DNA of 38,492 nucleotides from Rhodoblastus acidophilus. GTDB taxonomy: Bacteria > Pseudomonadota > Alphaproteobacteria > Rhizobiales > Beijerinckiaceae. This document shows, in pieces, positions 1 through 8,734 of the stretch. How positions within the stretch are numbered: position 1 is the stretch's first letter; every line of letters starts with the position of its first letter. A program made the position numbers and the translations under genes. The notes below the pieces were generated by a model that saw nothing but the letters and a program-made list of their open reading frames with translations, had not been told where the DNA came from and did not search any database. The stretch lies in the NCBI RefSeq assembly GCF_025961575.1, contig NZ_JAOQNX010000041.1, positions 1 through 38,492 of the forward strand, read 5' to 3'.

Positions 1-78
1 ATAGGCGCGCTCCTGTCAGCTTTCACGCCGCAAGAGTGCGCCAATTTCTTCGCCGCAGCAGGATATGATCCGGATTAA
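1..78 (+). CDS. IS630-family transposase, C-terminal fragment (runs in from outside)
   Basis: The reading frame open from base 1 ends at a TAA at 76-78 and encodes a 25-residue tail with the pattern LLSAF-TPQECANFF-AAAGYD. This resembles the extreme C-terminus of IS630-family DDE transposases (L-x-x-F-x-P-x-E-C-x-N-Y/F-F-x-x-A-G-Y). Only the tail is visible, so whether the element is intact cannot be judged. IS630 elements insert at TA, often inside CTAG, and a CTAG lies at 91-94, inside the stop of the next gene. No terminal inverted repeat could be paired because the other end is outside the window. Confidence 0.6.
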   Translation: MGALLSAFTPQECANFFAAAGYDPD

Positions 79-90
79 GTCGAATCCGCT

Positions 91-1143
91 CTAGACGGCT
101 TCGGCGCAAGCGCGATGCGGCCATGACGGGTTTTGCGCAGGCGCGCAGGCGCGGGCGGCGATCACATTTCGCAAAAATTGCTCCGCGCTGGCGCGCCATG
201 TGTAGCGCGACGACAGCGCGTGCGCGGTTTCGCGCGGAATGTTCAGCGCCGCAAGGCAGGCGGCGCGCAGGTCGTTCGACAGGACGCCGGCGGCGCTGTC
301 GCCGATCACGTCGATCGGCCCCTGCACGGGATAGGCGGCGACGGGAACGCCGCAGGCGAGCGCTTCCAACAGGACGATGCCGAACGTGTCGGTCAGGCTG
401 GGGAAGACGAAGACATCGGCGCTGGCGTAGAGTTGCGCCAATTCCTCGCCGCGCTTCATGCCGAGAAAACGCGCCCGCGGAAAGGCCGCCTCCAGTCCGG
501 CGCGCGCGGGGCCGTCGCCCACCACGACCTTGGTTCCCGGCAGGTCGAGCGAGAGAAAAGCCTCGATGTTTTTCTCCGGCGCGACCCGGCCGACGTAAAG
601 GAAGATGGGGCCCGGCAGGTCCAGCACGCTGTCGCGGGGATAAAACAGAGTGTGGTCGACGCCGCGCGACCAGATCATCGGCTTGCGAAAGCCGCGCGAT
701 TCCAACTCGTCCGCGAGCCGCTGCGTCGAGGCCATCAGCCCCGCGCCGGCATTATGAAAACTGCGCAGCGCCGCATAGGACAGCCCGAGGGGGAAACGGG
801 TGCGGGCATACAGATATTCGGGAAAGCGCGTGTGATAACTGGTGGTGAAGACCACATTGCGCATCAGGCACAGGCGGCGGGCGGTCAGGCCCAGCGGCCC
901 CTCGGTGGCGATGTGGATGTGGTCCGGCGCAATGGCGTCGATGCGTTTTTCGACCTCCCAGGGGGAGGCCAGCGCCAGCCTGATCTCGCGATAGGTCGGC
1001 ATCGGCGCGGTCGGAAAGCCTTGCGGGGTGAGAAAATCCATGGTCGCGCCGATTTCGGGCAAGGCGCGCGACACCGCCTCGAGCGTGTGCACCACGCCAT
1101 TGACCTGGGGACGCCAGGCGTCCGTGACGACGAGGATGCGCAT
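91..1143 (-). CDS. GT4-type glycosyltransferase (mannosyltransferase-like)
   Basis: A 350-residue GT-B fold glycosyltransferase. The N-terminus (MRILVVTDAWRPQVNGV) is the glycine-turn acceptor domain typical of GDP-mannose-dependent alpha-mannosyltransferases and SQDG-synthase-like enzymes. The central FLYVGRVAPEKNIE segment starts the nucleotide-sugar domain, and the DTFGIVLLEALACGVPV segment is the EX7E region, with Asp in the first acidic position, as is common in this branch. It probably transfers a hexose to a lipid or glycan at the cytoplasmic face of the membrane; donor and acceptor cannot be read from sequence. The last 19 residues lie beyond the usual domain end, and their coding bases abut the IS630 fragment, so the C-terminus may have been altered by insertion. 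Confidence 0.85.
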   Translation of the reverse strand: MRILVVTDAWRPQVNGVVHTLEAVSRALPEIGATMDFLTPQGFPTAPMPTYREIRLALASPWEVEKRIDAIAPDHIHIATEGPLGLTARRLCLMRNVVFTTSYHTRFPEYLYARTRFPLGLSYAALRSFHNAGAGLMASTQRLADELESRGFRKPMIWSRGVDHTLFYPRDSVLDLPGPIFLYVGRVAPEKNIEAFLSLDLPGTKVVVGDGPARAGLEAAFPRARFLGMKRGEELAQLYASADVFVFPSLTDTFGIVLLEALACGVPVAAYPVQGPIDVIGDSAAGVLSNDLRAACLAALNIPRETAHALSSRYTWRASAEQFLRNVIAARACAPAQNPSWPHRACAEAV

Positions 1144-1222
1144 CAGGCGGCCGGGAACAAATGTGTCTTCATGACGAAGCTAGAACCACATTCATGTTGC
1201 GCCCGCGTGACAGGGGAAGCCC

Positions 1223-1909
1223 CTAAGCGATCCGCGTCGTCACCTCGCCGACGCCCTCGATTTCGCCGTTCAATAGGTCGCCCGCGCTCACCGCGCCGAC
1301 CCCGGCGGGCGTTCCCGTAAAGATCAGATCGCCCGGCGCCAGCGCCACATAGGTCGAGAGAATGGCAATGATTTCGGCGACCGACCAGATCATCTCCGCG
1401 AGATCGCCCTGCTGGCGGCCCGCGCCGTTGACGCTGAGGCTTATGCGGCCCTTGCCGACGTCGCCGCAGGCGCCTGCGGGTCGGATCAGGCCCAAGGGCG
1501 CGGAGGCGTCAAATCCTTTGGCCATGTCCCAGGGGCGTCCCGCCTTTTTCGCTTCGGCTTGCAGATCGCGGCGGGTGAGGTCGATGCCGGCGGCATAACC
1601 AAAAATCAGCGCCTTGGCGTCCGCCAGCGCCACATTCGCGCCACCCGCGCCGAGCGCGACCACCAGTTCGATCTCGTGATGGAGATTTTGGGTGAGGCTG
1701 GGGTAGGGCGCGTCGGCACCTTCGGTGACGAGCGAATCCGCGGGCTTGGTGAAGAAGAACGGCGGATTGCGCTGGGGATCGCCGCCCATTTCGCGCGCGT
1801 GGTCGGCGTAATTCTGGCCGACGCAAAAGATGCGCCGCACCGGAAACAGCCCGCCGCCGGCGACGGGCGCGCAAACTTGAGGCGGCGGCGCGATAACGAA
1901 AGCACTCAT
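1223..1909 (-). CDS. Fumarylacetoacetate hydrolase family protein (fumarylpyruvate hydrolase-like)
   Basis: A 228-residue FAH-fold enzyme counted from the ATG at 1909 ([10 protein letters not shown]); a start 14 codons further upstream adds only an unlikely basic leader. Metal ligands of the family are visible as E79 and E81 (HHEIELVV) and D110 ([10 protein letters not shown]). The N-terminal [17 protein letters not shown] and the C-terminal [13 protein letters not shown] are hallmark FAH motifs. Members cleave C-C bonds of fumarylpyruvate or acylpyruvate-type compounds in aromatic catabolism, or decarboxylate oxaloacetate; length and motifs fit the fumarylpyruvate/acylpyruvase group. The MFS transporter gene lies immediately upstream on the same strand (stop at 1914, 4 bp from this start), so the two are probably co-transcribed and may handle a shared organic acid, which is inference. 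Confidence 0.85.
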   Translation of the reverse strand: MSAFVIAPPPQVCAPVAGGGLFPVRRIFCVGQNYADHAREMGGDPQRNPPFFFTKPADSLVTEGADAPYPSLTQNLHHEIELVVALGAGGANVALADAKALIFGYAAGIDLTRRDLQAEAKKAGRPWDMAKGFDASAPLGLIRPAGACGDVGKGRISLSVNGAGRQQGDLAEMIWSVAEIIAILSTYVALAPGDLIFTGTPAGVGAVSAGDLLNGEIEGVGEVTTRIA

Positions 1910-1913
1910 GATT

Positions 1914-3203
1914 TCACTCCGCGGGTTGGGCGGCGGGCAGCGGCGCCTCACGATCGGCCACAGGCAGGTTGAGCAAAGCGGAGATCACGCCGAGCGCGAT
2001 CGACAGCAGCCAGATCGACGTGTACGAACCCGTCGCTTCGCGCGCAAAACCGCCGAGCAGCACGCCGAAAAACCCGCCGAGTTGATGCAGGAAAAAGGCG
2101 AAGCCGTAAAGCATCGACAGGTTTCCCGCGCCGAACATGCGGCCGATCACCCCCGAGGTCGGCGGCACCGTCGACAGCCACAGCAAGCCGGTGACCGCGG
2201 CGAAGATCAGCGTGGTTTCGGCCGTCGCGGGCAGCGCAATGAACACCGCCGTGGCGAGCGATCGTGCGAAATAGATGAAGGCGAGAATATAGGGCCGCGA
2301 GACGAAACCGCCGAGCCAGCCGGAGAGCAGCGAGCCGAAAATGTTGAAGATTCCGACCAGCGCGAATGCCCAGGCGCCGAGTTGCGGCGACAGCCCGGAT
2401 TCCACCACATAGCGCTGGAAATGCACGGTGATGAAGGCGAGCTGGAAGCCGCAGGTGAAAAACCCCAGGGACAGCAGCACATAGGATTTGTGGGCCATCG
2501 CGCGGCGGAACACCGCGCCCTGCCCGCCGCTCGCGGAAAAATCGCTGGGCGCTGTTTTCAACACGAAGGCGAGCGGCGCGATCAGCGCGGTGACGCCGGC
2601 GAAGATCAGGCAGGTGGTCTCCCAGCCCATTTGGGCGACGAGGCCGCCGGCGAGCGGCGAGAACAGGAACTGGCCGAACGAGCCCGCCGCTGTCGCCGCG
2701 CCGAAGGCGTAGGACAGGCGCTGGGGCGGCAGCAGTTTGGCGAAGGCGCCGAGCACGAGATTGAACGAGGCGCCCGACAGGCCCAGGCCAATCAACAGCC
2801 CCGCCGACAGGTCGAAGGTGAGGCCGGAAGGCGCCACGCTCATCAGCGCCAGCCCGAGCGCATAAAACAGGCCGCCTAGGATCAGCACCGGACGCGCGCC
2901 GAACCGGTCGGCCATGGCGCCGGCAAACGGTTGTCCCAGCCCCCAGAGCAGGTTCTGCAGCGCCAATGCGATGGCGAAATGGCCGGCGCCCCAGTCGCGG
3001 CTGGCGAAGATCGGCAGTTGGAACACGCCCATCACCGAACGCGGCCCGAAGGAGAGGAGGGCGATCAGGCAGCCGGCGGCGAAGACCAGGGCGGCCGGAA
3101 ATTTTTTGGGCGCGTCGGACAGGTTCGCTCTCCTCGTCGAGATTGGGGACTGGATCGAATGGCGCGTCAGTCGCTGGCCGCTGCAAGCGACGCCTCGCGC
3201 CAT
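1914..3203 (-). CDS. MFS transporter
   Basis: A 429-residue (from the ATG at 3203) polytopic inner-membrane protein with about 12 hydrophobic segments. It has the MFS loop motif after TM2 ([14 protein letters not shown]) and matches the oxalate/formate-antiporter-like or monocarboxylate MFS branch in overall layout. The first 27 residues ([18 protein letters not shown]...) look unlike a transporter N-terminus. A CTG codon at 3122 is preceded by GAGGAG at 7-nt spacing and would give a cleaner 402-residue protein beginning at SDAPKKF; no ATG, GTG or TTG lies near it in frame. The substrate is unknown. Four bases separate the stop from the downstream FAH-family gene, suggesting an operon that imports and degrades an organic acid. 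Confidence 0.85.
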   Translation of the reverse strand: MARGVACSGQRLTRHSIQSPISTRRANLSDAPKKFPAALVFAAGCLIALLSFGPRSVMGVFQLPIFASRDWGAGHFAIALALQNLLWGLGQPFAGAMADRFGARPVLILGGLFYALGLALMSVAPSGLTFDLSAGLLIGLGLSGASFNLVLGAFAKLLPPQRLSYAFGAATAAGSFGQFLFSPLAGGLVAQMGWETTCLIFAGVTALIAPLAFVLKTAPSDFSASGGQGAVFRRAMAHKSYVLLSLGFFTCGFQLAFITVHFQRYVVESGLSPQLGAWAFALVGIFNIFGSLLSGWLGGFVSRPYILAFIYFARSLATAVFIALPATAETTLIFAAVTGLLWLSTVPPTSGVIGRMFGAGNLSMLYGFAFFLHQLGGFFGVLLGGFAREATGSYTSIWLLSIALGVISALLNLPVADREAPLPAAQPAE

Positions 3204-3337
3204 TCAACCGCGCTCGTTTGCAAGATAGCGTACCCGACGCAAGCCGTCCTTGCGCGGTTGCGAAACCGAGCCACCGTTTTCGCAAAAGTTTTGCGTCCTA
3301 TAGTCTCGCTCGCGTCGGAATCGACCGGGGGAGCGTC

Positions 3338-4957
3338 ATGCCAGGACTTGTTGCCATCTTTGCGCCGCGCCATTGGGCGCTGCTGGTCAGCCTGTGCGGC
3401 CTCGTCTGGGCGTCCTTTCTGGCGCTGCATGCCGGCGGCGTCTGGCTGTTGTTGGTCGCCTTCTTCGGGTTCTTCAGCGCGCTCGGCGTCTACGATCTGG
3501 TCCAGACCCGGCATGCGGTGCTGCGCAATTACCCGATCCTGGCCCACTTGCGCTTCCTGCTCGAAGAAATGCGCCCGGAGATTCGCCAATATTTCTTCGA
3601 GAGCGAGACCGATGGCGCGCCGTTTTCGCGCGACCGCCGTGCTCTGGTCTACCAGCGCGCCAAGATGCAACTGGACAAGCGGCCGTTCGGCACCCACCTC
3701 GCCACCTATTCCGACGGCTACGAATGGCTGCTGCATTCCTTCGCGCCGCGGCCGTTGGCCGATCCGGATTTCCGCATCAAGATCGGCAGACCCGAGTGCT
3801 CAAAGCCTTATTCCGCGTCGGTGTTCAACATTTCCGCCATGAGTTTTGGCGCGCTCAGCGCCAATGCGATCCGCGCGTTGAACGGCGGCGCCAAAGCCGG
3901 CGGCTTCGCCCATGACACCGGCGAGGGCTCGCTGTCGCCCTATCACGAGGAGCAGGGCGGCGACATCATCTGGGAGATCGGCTCGGGCTATTTCGGCTGC
4001 CGCACGCTCGAGGGCGCCTTCAGCGAAGAGAAATTCGCGGAGACCGCGCAAAAGCCGCAAATCAAGATGATCGAGATCAAGCTCAGCCAGGGCGCCAAGC
4101 CCGGCCATGGCGGGGTTCTGCCCGCAGCCAAGGTGACGCCGGAAATCGCGCGGATTCGCGGCGTGCCCTTTGGTAAAGATTGCGTGTCGCCGGCCGCCCA
4201 CAGCGCCTTCAAGACGCCGCTGGAGCTGATCGCCTTTCTGGCGCGGCTGCGCCAATTGTCCGGCGGCAAGCCGGTCGGGATCAAATTCTGCCTGGGCCAG
4301 CCCGGCGAATTCTTGGCGCTGGTCAAGGCCATGCTGGAGCTGGGGACCGCGCCGGATTTTCTCGTGGTCGACGGCAAGGAGGGCGGCACCGGCGCCGCGC
4401 CCGAAGAATTCATGGACCATCTGGGGACGCCGCTCCGCGAGGGCCTGAGCTTCGTCCATAATGCGCTGGTCGGCGCGGGCTTGCGCGAAAACATCCGCAT
4501 CGGCTGCTCAGGCAAAATCACCACGGCTTTCGACATCGCCCGCGCCATGGCGCTCGGCGCGGATTGGTGCAATTCCGCGCGCGGCTTCATGTTCGCGGTC
4601 GGCTGCATCCAATCGCTGTCTTGCCACACCGACACCTGCCCGACCGGTGTGGCGACACAGGACCCGCTGCGCGGCCGCGCGCTGGTGGTGCCGGACAAGA
4701 TCGCGCGCGTCGCCAATTATCACCGCGCCACCTTGCATTGTCTGGCGGAGCTGGTGGCGGCGGCGGGCCTCGACCATCCCGGCGCCTTCACCCTCGACCA
4801 GTTCCGGCGGCGCGTGTCGGAAACCCGCGTGGCCAGTTTCGCCGATCTCTATCCGGCATTGGCGCCCGGCGAATTCTTGCGCGGCGCGCGCGATGCCGAT
4901 TTGCGCGCCTTGTGGGAGCGAGCGACCCCCAACACTTTCTCCGCGTCGCGGGTTTGA
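3338..4957 (+). CDS. FMN-binding glutamate synthase-like protein (single-subunit, membrane-anchored)
   Basis: A 539-residue protein with two N-terminal hydrophobic segments (about residues 13-30 and 34-52) followed by the FMN-binding synthase domain of glutamate synthase. Visible family features are SAMSFGALS near 167-174, GAKPGHGG near 252-259, VVDGKEGGTGAAP near 343-355, and the 3Fe-4S ligands C423, C429 and C434 in C-X5-C-X4-C spacing. The N-terminal glutamine amidotransferase domain and C-terminal GXGXG domain of GltB are absent and no gltD is nearby, so ammonia-dependent or quite different redox chemistry is possible. The ATG at 3338 was chosen because GGGGGAG sits just upstream; the open frame extends further 5' but that part overlaps the divergent MFS gene and has no family resemblance. 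Confidence 0.85.
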   Translation: MPGLVAIFAPRHWALLVSLCGLVWASFLALHAGGVWLLLVAFFGFFSALGVYDLVQTRHAVLRNYPILAHLRFLLEEMRPEIRQYFFESETDGAPFSRDRRALVYQRAKMQLDKRPFGTHLATYSDGYEWLLHSFAPRPLADPDFRIKIGRPECSKPYSASVFNISAMSFGALSANAIRALNGGAKAGGFAHDTGEGSLSPYHEEQGGDIIWEIGSGYFGCRTLEGAFSEEKFAETAQKPQIKMIEIKLSQGAKPGHGGVLPAAKVTPEIARIRGVPFGKDCVSPAAHSAFKTPLELIAFLARLRQLSGGKPVGIKFCLGQPGEFLALVKAMLELGTAPDFLVVDGKEGGTGAAPEEFMDHLGTPLREGLSFVHNALVGAGLRENIRIGCSGKITTAFDIARAMALGADWCNSARGFMFAVGCIQSLSCHTDTCPTGVATQDPLRGRALVVPDKIARVANYHRATLHCLAELVAAAGLDHPGAFTLDQFRRRVSETRVASFADLYPALAPGEFLRGARDADLRALWERATPNTFSASRV

Positions 4958-4979
4958 GCGAGATCCAAGGCGCCCTCGT

Positions 4980-6110
4980 TCAAGGCATGCTTTGGACTGG
5001 AATACCCTCCCGGCTCCCTCTGGCGCGAGAGGGGCTTTCTGCAGCAGCGCTGTTGCGAAGCCGCGCGCGAAGGGGCGCGTCCCAGGCGTTGTGCAAACCA
5101 TAGGCGAGGGCGACGAGCGCCGCGACGAAGATGAAGCCGGAATAGGGTGCGTAGGCCATGGCGTCGATGTGGAACTGGCGTTTCAGCACGGTGTCGGCGG
5201 CATGGTAGAGCGGAACGTGGCCGATATAGACCGCATAGGAGATCGCGCCGAGCCGTCTGAACGGCCCGCGCCAGGAGTCCGGCGCCGGGAAAACCAGCGC
5301 CATGAACAGGCAGGCCGGCAGTCCCGCCAGCAGGATGACCGCAATGGACCCATTGGTGATCCATCGGCTTTCGACGGGCGCCATCAGCATTGCGCAGACC
5401 GCGACGAGGGGGATCAGCGACATCAACCCGGACTCGCCCGCACTCGCGCGCATAGCGAGCCGATAGATGATGACGCCGTAAGTGAACGAGAACAGCACGC
5501 GCGCCAGCCCGGTCTCGAACACGCCCTGGCAGGTCATTGCGATGTCGAGGGCGCCGGGTTGGTTGATCGCTTGGACGATGAACAGCGTGGCGGCCGCGCC
5601 GCAGACACACGCCAGGGTTTTGATCGACTTGTCATGCAGCGCCACGCCGTAAACGACAGAAATCAAAAGTTCGAAGAAAATCGACCAGGCCGGACCATCG
5701 AACGGGAAAACAGACCCATCGATCCAAATGCAGGGCAGGAACAGCAGCGATGAGCCGAGCTTGGCGAAATCGGCGCCGGTCAGTGGGCCGGCGGCGGCGT
5801 GATTTGCGAAGCCGACCAAGGTGAACAGCGCATAGAGAGGGTAGAGGCGGATCAGCCGCAGCCCGATATAGCGCCCGCTCGAAAGCTTTCCCGTGCGCAG
5901 CTTGTCTTCGTAGGAATGTGCGAGGACGGCGCCGCTCAACAGGAAGAACAGATCGACGGCAAGGCCGCTGATCGGGAAGTCATAGGTCCCGAGCCAACCG
6001 ACATGGCGGTCGACGATGAGAAACGCTGCGGCGCCGCGCATGGCTTCGAGCGTGTAAAACATGGGTTTTCGGCTGACAGCGGGACGCATGGCGTGAAATG
6101 CTGTTTGCAT
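4980..6110 (-). CDS. Acyltransferase 3 family membrane protein (OafA/YrhL-like)
   Basis: A 376-residue membrane acyltransferase. The N-terminus has the family signature: TLEAMRGAAAFLIVDRHV, with the R-G-x-A-A core and the catalytic-type His in the first membrane helix, then VDLFFLLSGAVLAHSY in the second. About ten hydrophobic segments follow. Such proteins move acetyl or succinyl groups from the cytoplasm onto exopolysaccharide, O-antigen, lipid or peptidoglycan sugars in the periplasm; the acceptor is unknown here. It converges with the glutamate-synthase-like gene with a 22-bp gap, and the C-terminal 20 residues are low-complexity. It is not obviously in an operon with a polysaccharide cluster, though a glycosyltransferase lies 4 kb away. 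Confidence 0.85.
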   Translation of the reverse strand: MQTAFHAMRPAVSRKPMFYTLEAMRGAAAFLIVDRHVGWLGTYDFPISGLAVDLFFLLSGAVLAHSYEDKLRTGKLSSGRYIGLRLIRLYPLYALFTLVGFANHAAAGPLTGADFAKLGSSLLFLPCIWIDGSVFPFDGPAWSIFFELLISVVYGVALHDKSIKTLACVCGAAATLFIVQAINQPGALDIAMTCQGVFETGLARVLFSFTYGVIIYRLAMRASAGESGLMSLIPLVAVCAMLMAPVESRWITNGSIAVILLAGLPACLFMALVFPAPDSWRGPFRRLGAISYAVYIGHVPLYHAADTVLKRQFHIDAMAYAPYSGFIFVAALVALAYGLHNAWDAPLRARLRNSAAAESPSRARGSREGIPVQSMP

Positions 6111-6204
6111 CAGCAGGCTTTCAGAGAATTGATGAAAGAACGTGGGCGGGATACGAGTCCGAATCGTCGTCCGGCTCAGCTAATAAAGTGGAAATATAGG
6201 AAGA

Positions 6205-6227
6205 AACGTCAGTTTTGGGTTGACGTT
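6205..6227 (-). terminator. Dyad AACGTCA/TGACGTT, probable terminator of the small membrane gene
   Basis: Perfect 7-bp inverted repeat at 6205-6211 and 6221-6227 with a 9-nt loop. On the minus strand it lies downstream of the gene ending at 6277 and is followed by a pyrimidine- and AT-rich stretch (TCTTCCTATATTT). It could alternatively be an operator for the acyltransferase, but it lies downstream of neither start in a usual position. Confidence 0.4.
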
Positions 6228-6276
6228 GGGTAAAATCCGTTCGCGGCGCCGCGCAATCAGCGCAAGAGCAGGCGCG

Positions 6277-6816
6277 TCACTTCTTGATGAACTGGGCGAC
6301 GCGGCGCGGCAGTTCCGGTTCGACCATGGCGGCGCGCTTGGCGTCCATGTCGCGCCGCAACCGCCCATAGACGAAATTGGTCAGGCCTCGGCGCAGGCCG
6401 CCGGCGACCATCATCGCCAGGACGAGGACCGGCACCGCCGCGCCAGCGGCGAGAACGGCAAGCAGAAAATCGTGGGCGCCGCCGTGGACTTGCGACAGCA
6501 GGCCGAATTTCGGCCCGAAGGCGTAAAAGCCGAGGCCGGCGCCGACCAGGCCGATCACGCCGTTGAAAATGAAGCCAAAACCGTTCTCGCGGAAGGCGAG
6601 GTGCGAGAAATAGCCGAACAGCAGGCCGAACACGATCAGCAGCAGCGCAATGAGATCGCGCTGGTCCGCCTGCAGGCCGTCATAACCGAGCAGGTGGACC
6701 AATGCGTCAAGGCCTGGCACGGACGATTTCCCGCCATAGGCCTGGGCCAGGGCAGGCAGGCCGCCCGCCAGGAAAAAGACGGGCGCGAAGACAAAAACGT
6801 GACGCGGGCTGAACAT
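6277..6816 (-). CDS. Small membrane protein of unknown function
   Basis: A 179-residue protein from the ATG at 6816, which has GGAGG six nt upstream; an ATG 11 codons earlier adds an Arg-rich leader and lacks a ribosome site. The N-terminus resembles a signal peptide or first membrane helix ending in ALAQA. Two or three further hydrophobic segments follow (about residues 56-76, 83-101 and 119-139), then a basic, charged C-terminal tail of roughly 40 residues. The glycine-rich helix GFIFNGVIGLVGAGLGFYAF recalls YeaQ/transglycosylase-associated membrane proteins, but this is too weak to name it. It stands downstream of ETF-QO on the same strand, separated by a hairpin-containing spacer. Confidence 0.7.
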   Translation of the reverse strand: MFSPRHVFVFAPVFFLAGGLPALAQAYGGKSSVPGLDALVHLLGYDGLQADQRDLIALLLIVFGLLFGYFSHLAFRENGFGFIFNGVIGLVGAGLGFYAFGPKFGLLSQVHGGAHDFLLAVLAAGAAVPVLVLAMMVAGGLRRGLTNFVYGRLRRDMDAKRAAMVEPELPRRVAQFIKK

Positions 6817-6846
6817 GGCGCGAGGCCTCCGGCGCCCGCGCGCGCT

Positions 6847-6889
6847 CAATCGCGCGCAAGCCTCTGCTCAGGCTAGCCTCGCGCGATTG
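6847..6889. repeat. Nested hairpin between ETF-QO and the small membrane gene
   Basis: Outer arms CAATCGCGCG (6847-6856) and CGCGCGATTG (6880-6889) are perfectly complementary. Inside them AGCCT and AGGCT can form a second stem around a 6-nt loop. On the minus strand it follows the ETF-QO stop and precedes the next start, with no T-run behind it, so it may be an attenuator, an RNA-stability element or an intergenic palindromic repeat rather than a classic terminator. Confidence 0.5.
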
Positions 6890-6928
6890 AAATTTCGTTA
6901 AGTTTTAGCGCCCTTAGGTCAGGCGCGC

Positions 6929-8593
6929 TCACATGTTCGGGTAGTTCGGGCCGCCGCCGCCTTCCGGCGTGGTCCAGGTGATGTTCTGCGCGGGGTCCTT
7001 GATGTCGCAGGTTTTGCAATGCACGCAATTCTGCGCATTGATGACGAAGCGCGGATCGGCCTTGGTCGCCTCGTCGCCATAGACCACTTCATAGACCCCG
7101 GCCGGGCAATAGAGCCGCGCCGGCTCGCCATAGAGCGGCAGGTTCTTTTCGATCGGGATGTTCGGGTCCTTCAGCCGCAGATGGATCGGCTGGTCTTCCT
7201 CGTGATTGGTGTTGGAGAGGAACACGGAGGAAAGCTTGTCGAAGGAAATCACGCCGTCGGGCTTGGGATAGGCGATCGGCGTCACCTCGCTCAGCAATTT
7301 CAGCGTCGCGTAATCCGGCTTGCCGTGGCCCAAAGTGCCGAACAGGCTGAAGCCCAACGTGTTGGTCCACATGTCGAAGCCCGCGAGCGACATGCCGATA
7401 TAGGTCCCGTATTTCGACCACAGCGGCTTGGCGTTGCGCACCGGCTTCAGATCCTTGCCGATCGGGCCGTCGCGCCAGCCCGAATCATAGGCCGACAATT
7501 CGTCATGGGCGCGTCCGGCGGCCAGGGCCTGGGCCGCCGCCTCCGCCGCCTCGATGCCCGACAGCATGGCGTTATGCGTGCCCTTGATGCGGGGCACATT
7601 GATGAAGCCCGCCGCGCAGCCGAGCAGCGTTCCGCCGGGGAACGCCACCTTCGGCGCGGATTGCCAGCCGCCCTCGGTCAGCGCGCGCGCGCCATAGGCG
7701 ATGCGCTTGCCGCCGACGAACGTGTCGCGGACGCTGGGGTGCTGCTTCCAGCGCTGGAACTCGTCGAACGGCGACAGCGTGGGATTCTTGTAGTTGAGAT
7801 GGAGGACGAAGCCGACGGCGACCTGATTGTCCTCGATATGATAGAGGAACGAGCCGCCGCCGGTGTGGGCGTCGAGCGGCCAGCCGAACGAATGCTGCAC
7901 CAGCCCCGGATGATGCTTGGCGGGATCGATCTGCCACAGCTCCTTGATGCCGATGCCGTATTTCTGCGGCTCCTTCCCGGAATCGAGGCCGTATTTGGCG
8001 ATGATCTGCTTGCTGAGCGAGCCGCGCGCGCCCTCGGCGAAAAAGGTGTATTTGCCGCGCAGCTCCATGCCGCGGGTGAAGGAATCCTTGGGTTTGCCGT
8101 CGCGGCCCACGCCCATGTCGCCGGTGGCGACGCCGAGCACTTCGCCCTTGTCGCCATAAAGCACTTCCGCCGCGGCGAAGCCCGGATAGATTTCGACGCC
8201 GAGCTCCTCAGCCTTCACGGCCAGCCAGCGGCAGACATTCGCGAGCGAGCCGACGAAATTGCCGTGGTTGTTCAGCAAGGGCGGCATGAGAGCGTTGGGC
8301 AGCTTGAAGGCGCCCGTCTCCGTCAGGAAGCGGAACTGGTCCTCGTGGACCTCCACGGTGAGCGGTCGCGTGGGGTCTTCGCGCCAGTCCGGCAGCAGCT
8401 TGTCGAGGCCGACGGGATCGATAACCACGCCGGAAAGGATGTGAGCGCCGACTTCCGAGCCTTTTTCGACCACGACCACGGTGAAATCAGGGTTGATCTG
8501 CTTCAGCCGGATCGCGGCGGAAAGGCCGGCCGGGCCGCCGCCGACGATGACGACGTCATAATCCATGGACTCGCGAGGTTCGAGTTCGCTCAT
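6929..8593 (-). CDS. Electron transfer flavoprotein-ubiquinone oxidoreductase
   Basis: A 554-residue ETF-QO (ETFDH-type). It takes electrons from electron transfer flavoprotein, reduced by acyl-CoA and dimethylglycine-type dehydrogenases, and passes them to ubiquinone at the inner membrane. The FAD-binding GGGPAGLSAAIRLKQ dinucleotide fold starts at about residue 18. The 4Fe-4S ligands are C496 (LYCPAGVYE) and C523, C526, C529 (CVHCKTC) near the C-terminus, followed by the typical DPAQNITWTTPEGGGGP tail. Length equals the family norm, and the start MSELEPRESMDYDVVIVGG is natural. No etfAB genes are in the window, so the partner is encoded elsewhere. It is transcribed divergently from the uracil-DNA glycosylase gene. 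Confidence 0.97.
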   Translation of the reverse strand: MSELEPRESMDYDVVIVGGGPAGLSAAIRLKQINPDFTVVVVEKGSEVGAHILSGVVIDPVGLDKLLPDWREDPTRPLTVEVHEDQFRFLTETGAFKLPNALMPPLLNNHGNFVGSLANVCRWLAVKAEELGVEIYPGFAAAEVLYGDKGEVLGVATGDMGVGRDGKPKDSFTRGMELRGKYTFFAEGARGSLSKQIIAKYGLDSGKEPQKYGIGIKELWQIDPAKHHPGLVQHSFGWPLDAHTGGGSFLYHIEDNQVAVGFVLHLNYKNPTLSPFDEFQRWKQHPSVRDTFVGGKRIAYGARALTEGGWQSAPKVAFPGGTLLGCAAGFINVPRIKGTHNAMLSGIEAAEAAAQALAAGRAHDELSAYDSGWRDGPIGKDLKPVRNAKPLWSKYGTYIGMSLAGFDMWTNTLGFSLFGTLGHGKPDYATLKLLSEVTPIAYPKPDGVISFDKLSSVFLSNTNHEEDQPIHLRLKDPNIPIEKNLPLYGEPARLYCPAGVYEVVYGDEATKADPRFVINAQNCVHCKTCDIKDPAQNITWTTPEGGGGPNYPNM

Positions 8594-8734
8594 TTCCGCA
8601 TCTCCCGCCAGAGTGGCCTTTTGCTCCTGTCTTAGCGGTTCGCGCGTCCGTGTCCACTGGTCGGAAGGCGATCGCGCGCGTTTTTTGCCGCAGTGCGAAA
8701 TGGACGGCCCGGCGCTGAGCAGTTAGAAACGGCC

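Noticed and set aside
4461-5753. Long plus-strand frame spanning two genes
   Set aside because: Runs across the glutamate-synthase-like gene out of frame and antisense through the acyltransferase gene; low-complexity, no ribosome site.
7019-8635. 538-codon plus-strand frame opposite ETF-QO
   Set aside because: Shadow of a high-GC gene; the minus strand encodes a complete ETF-QO.
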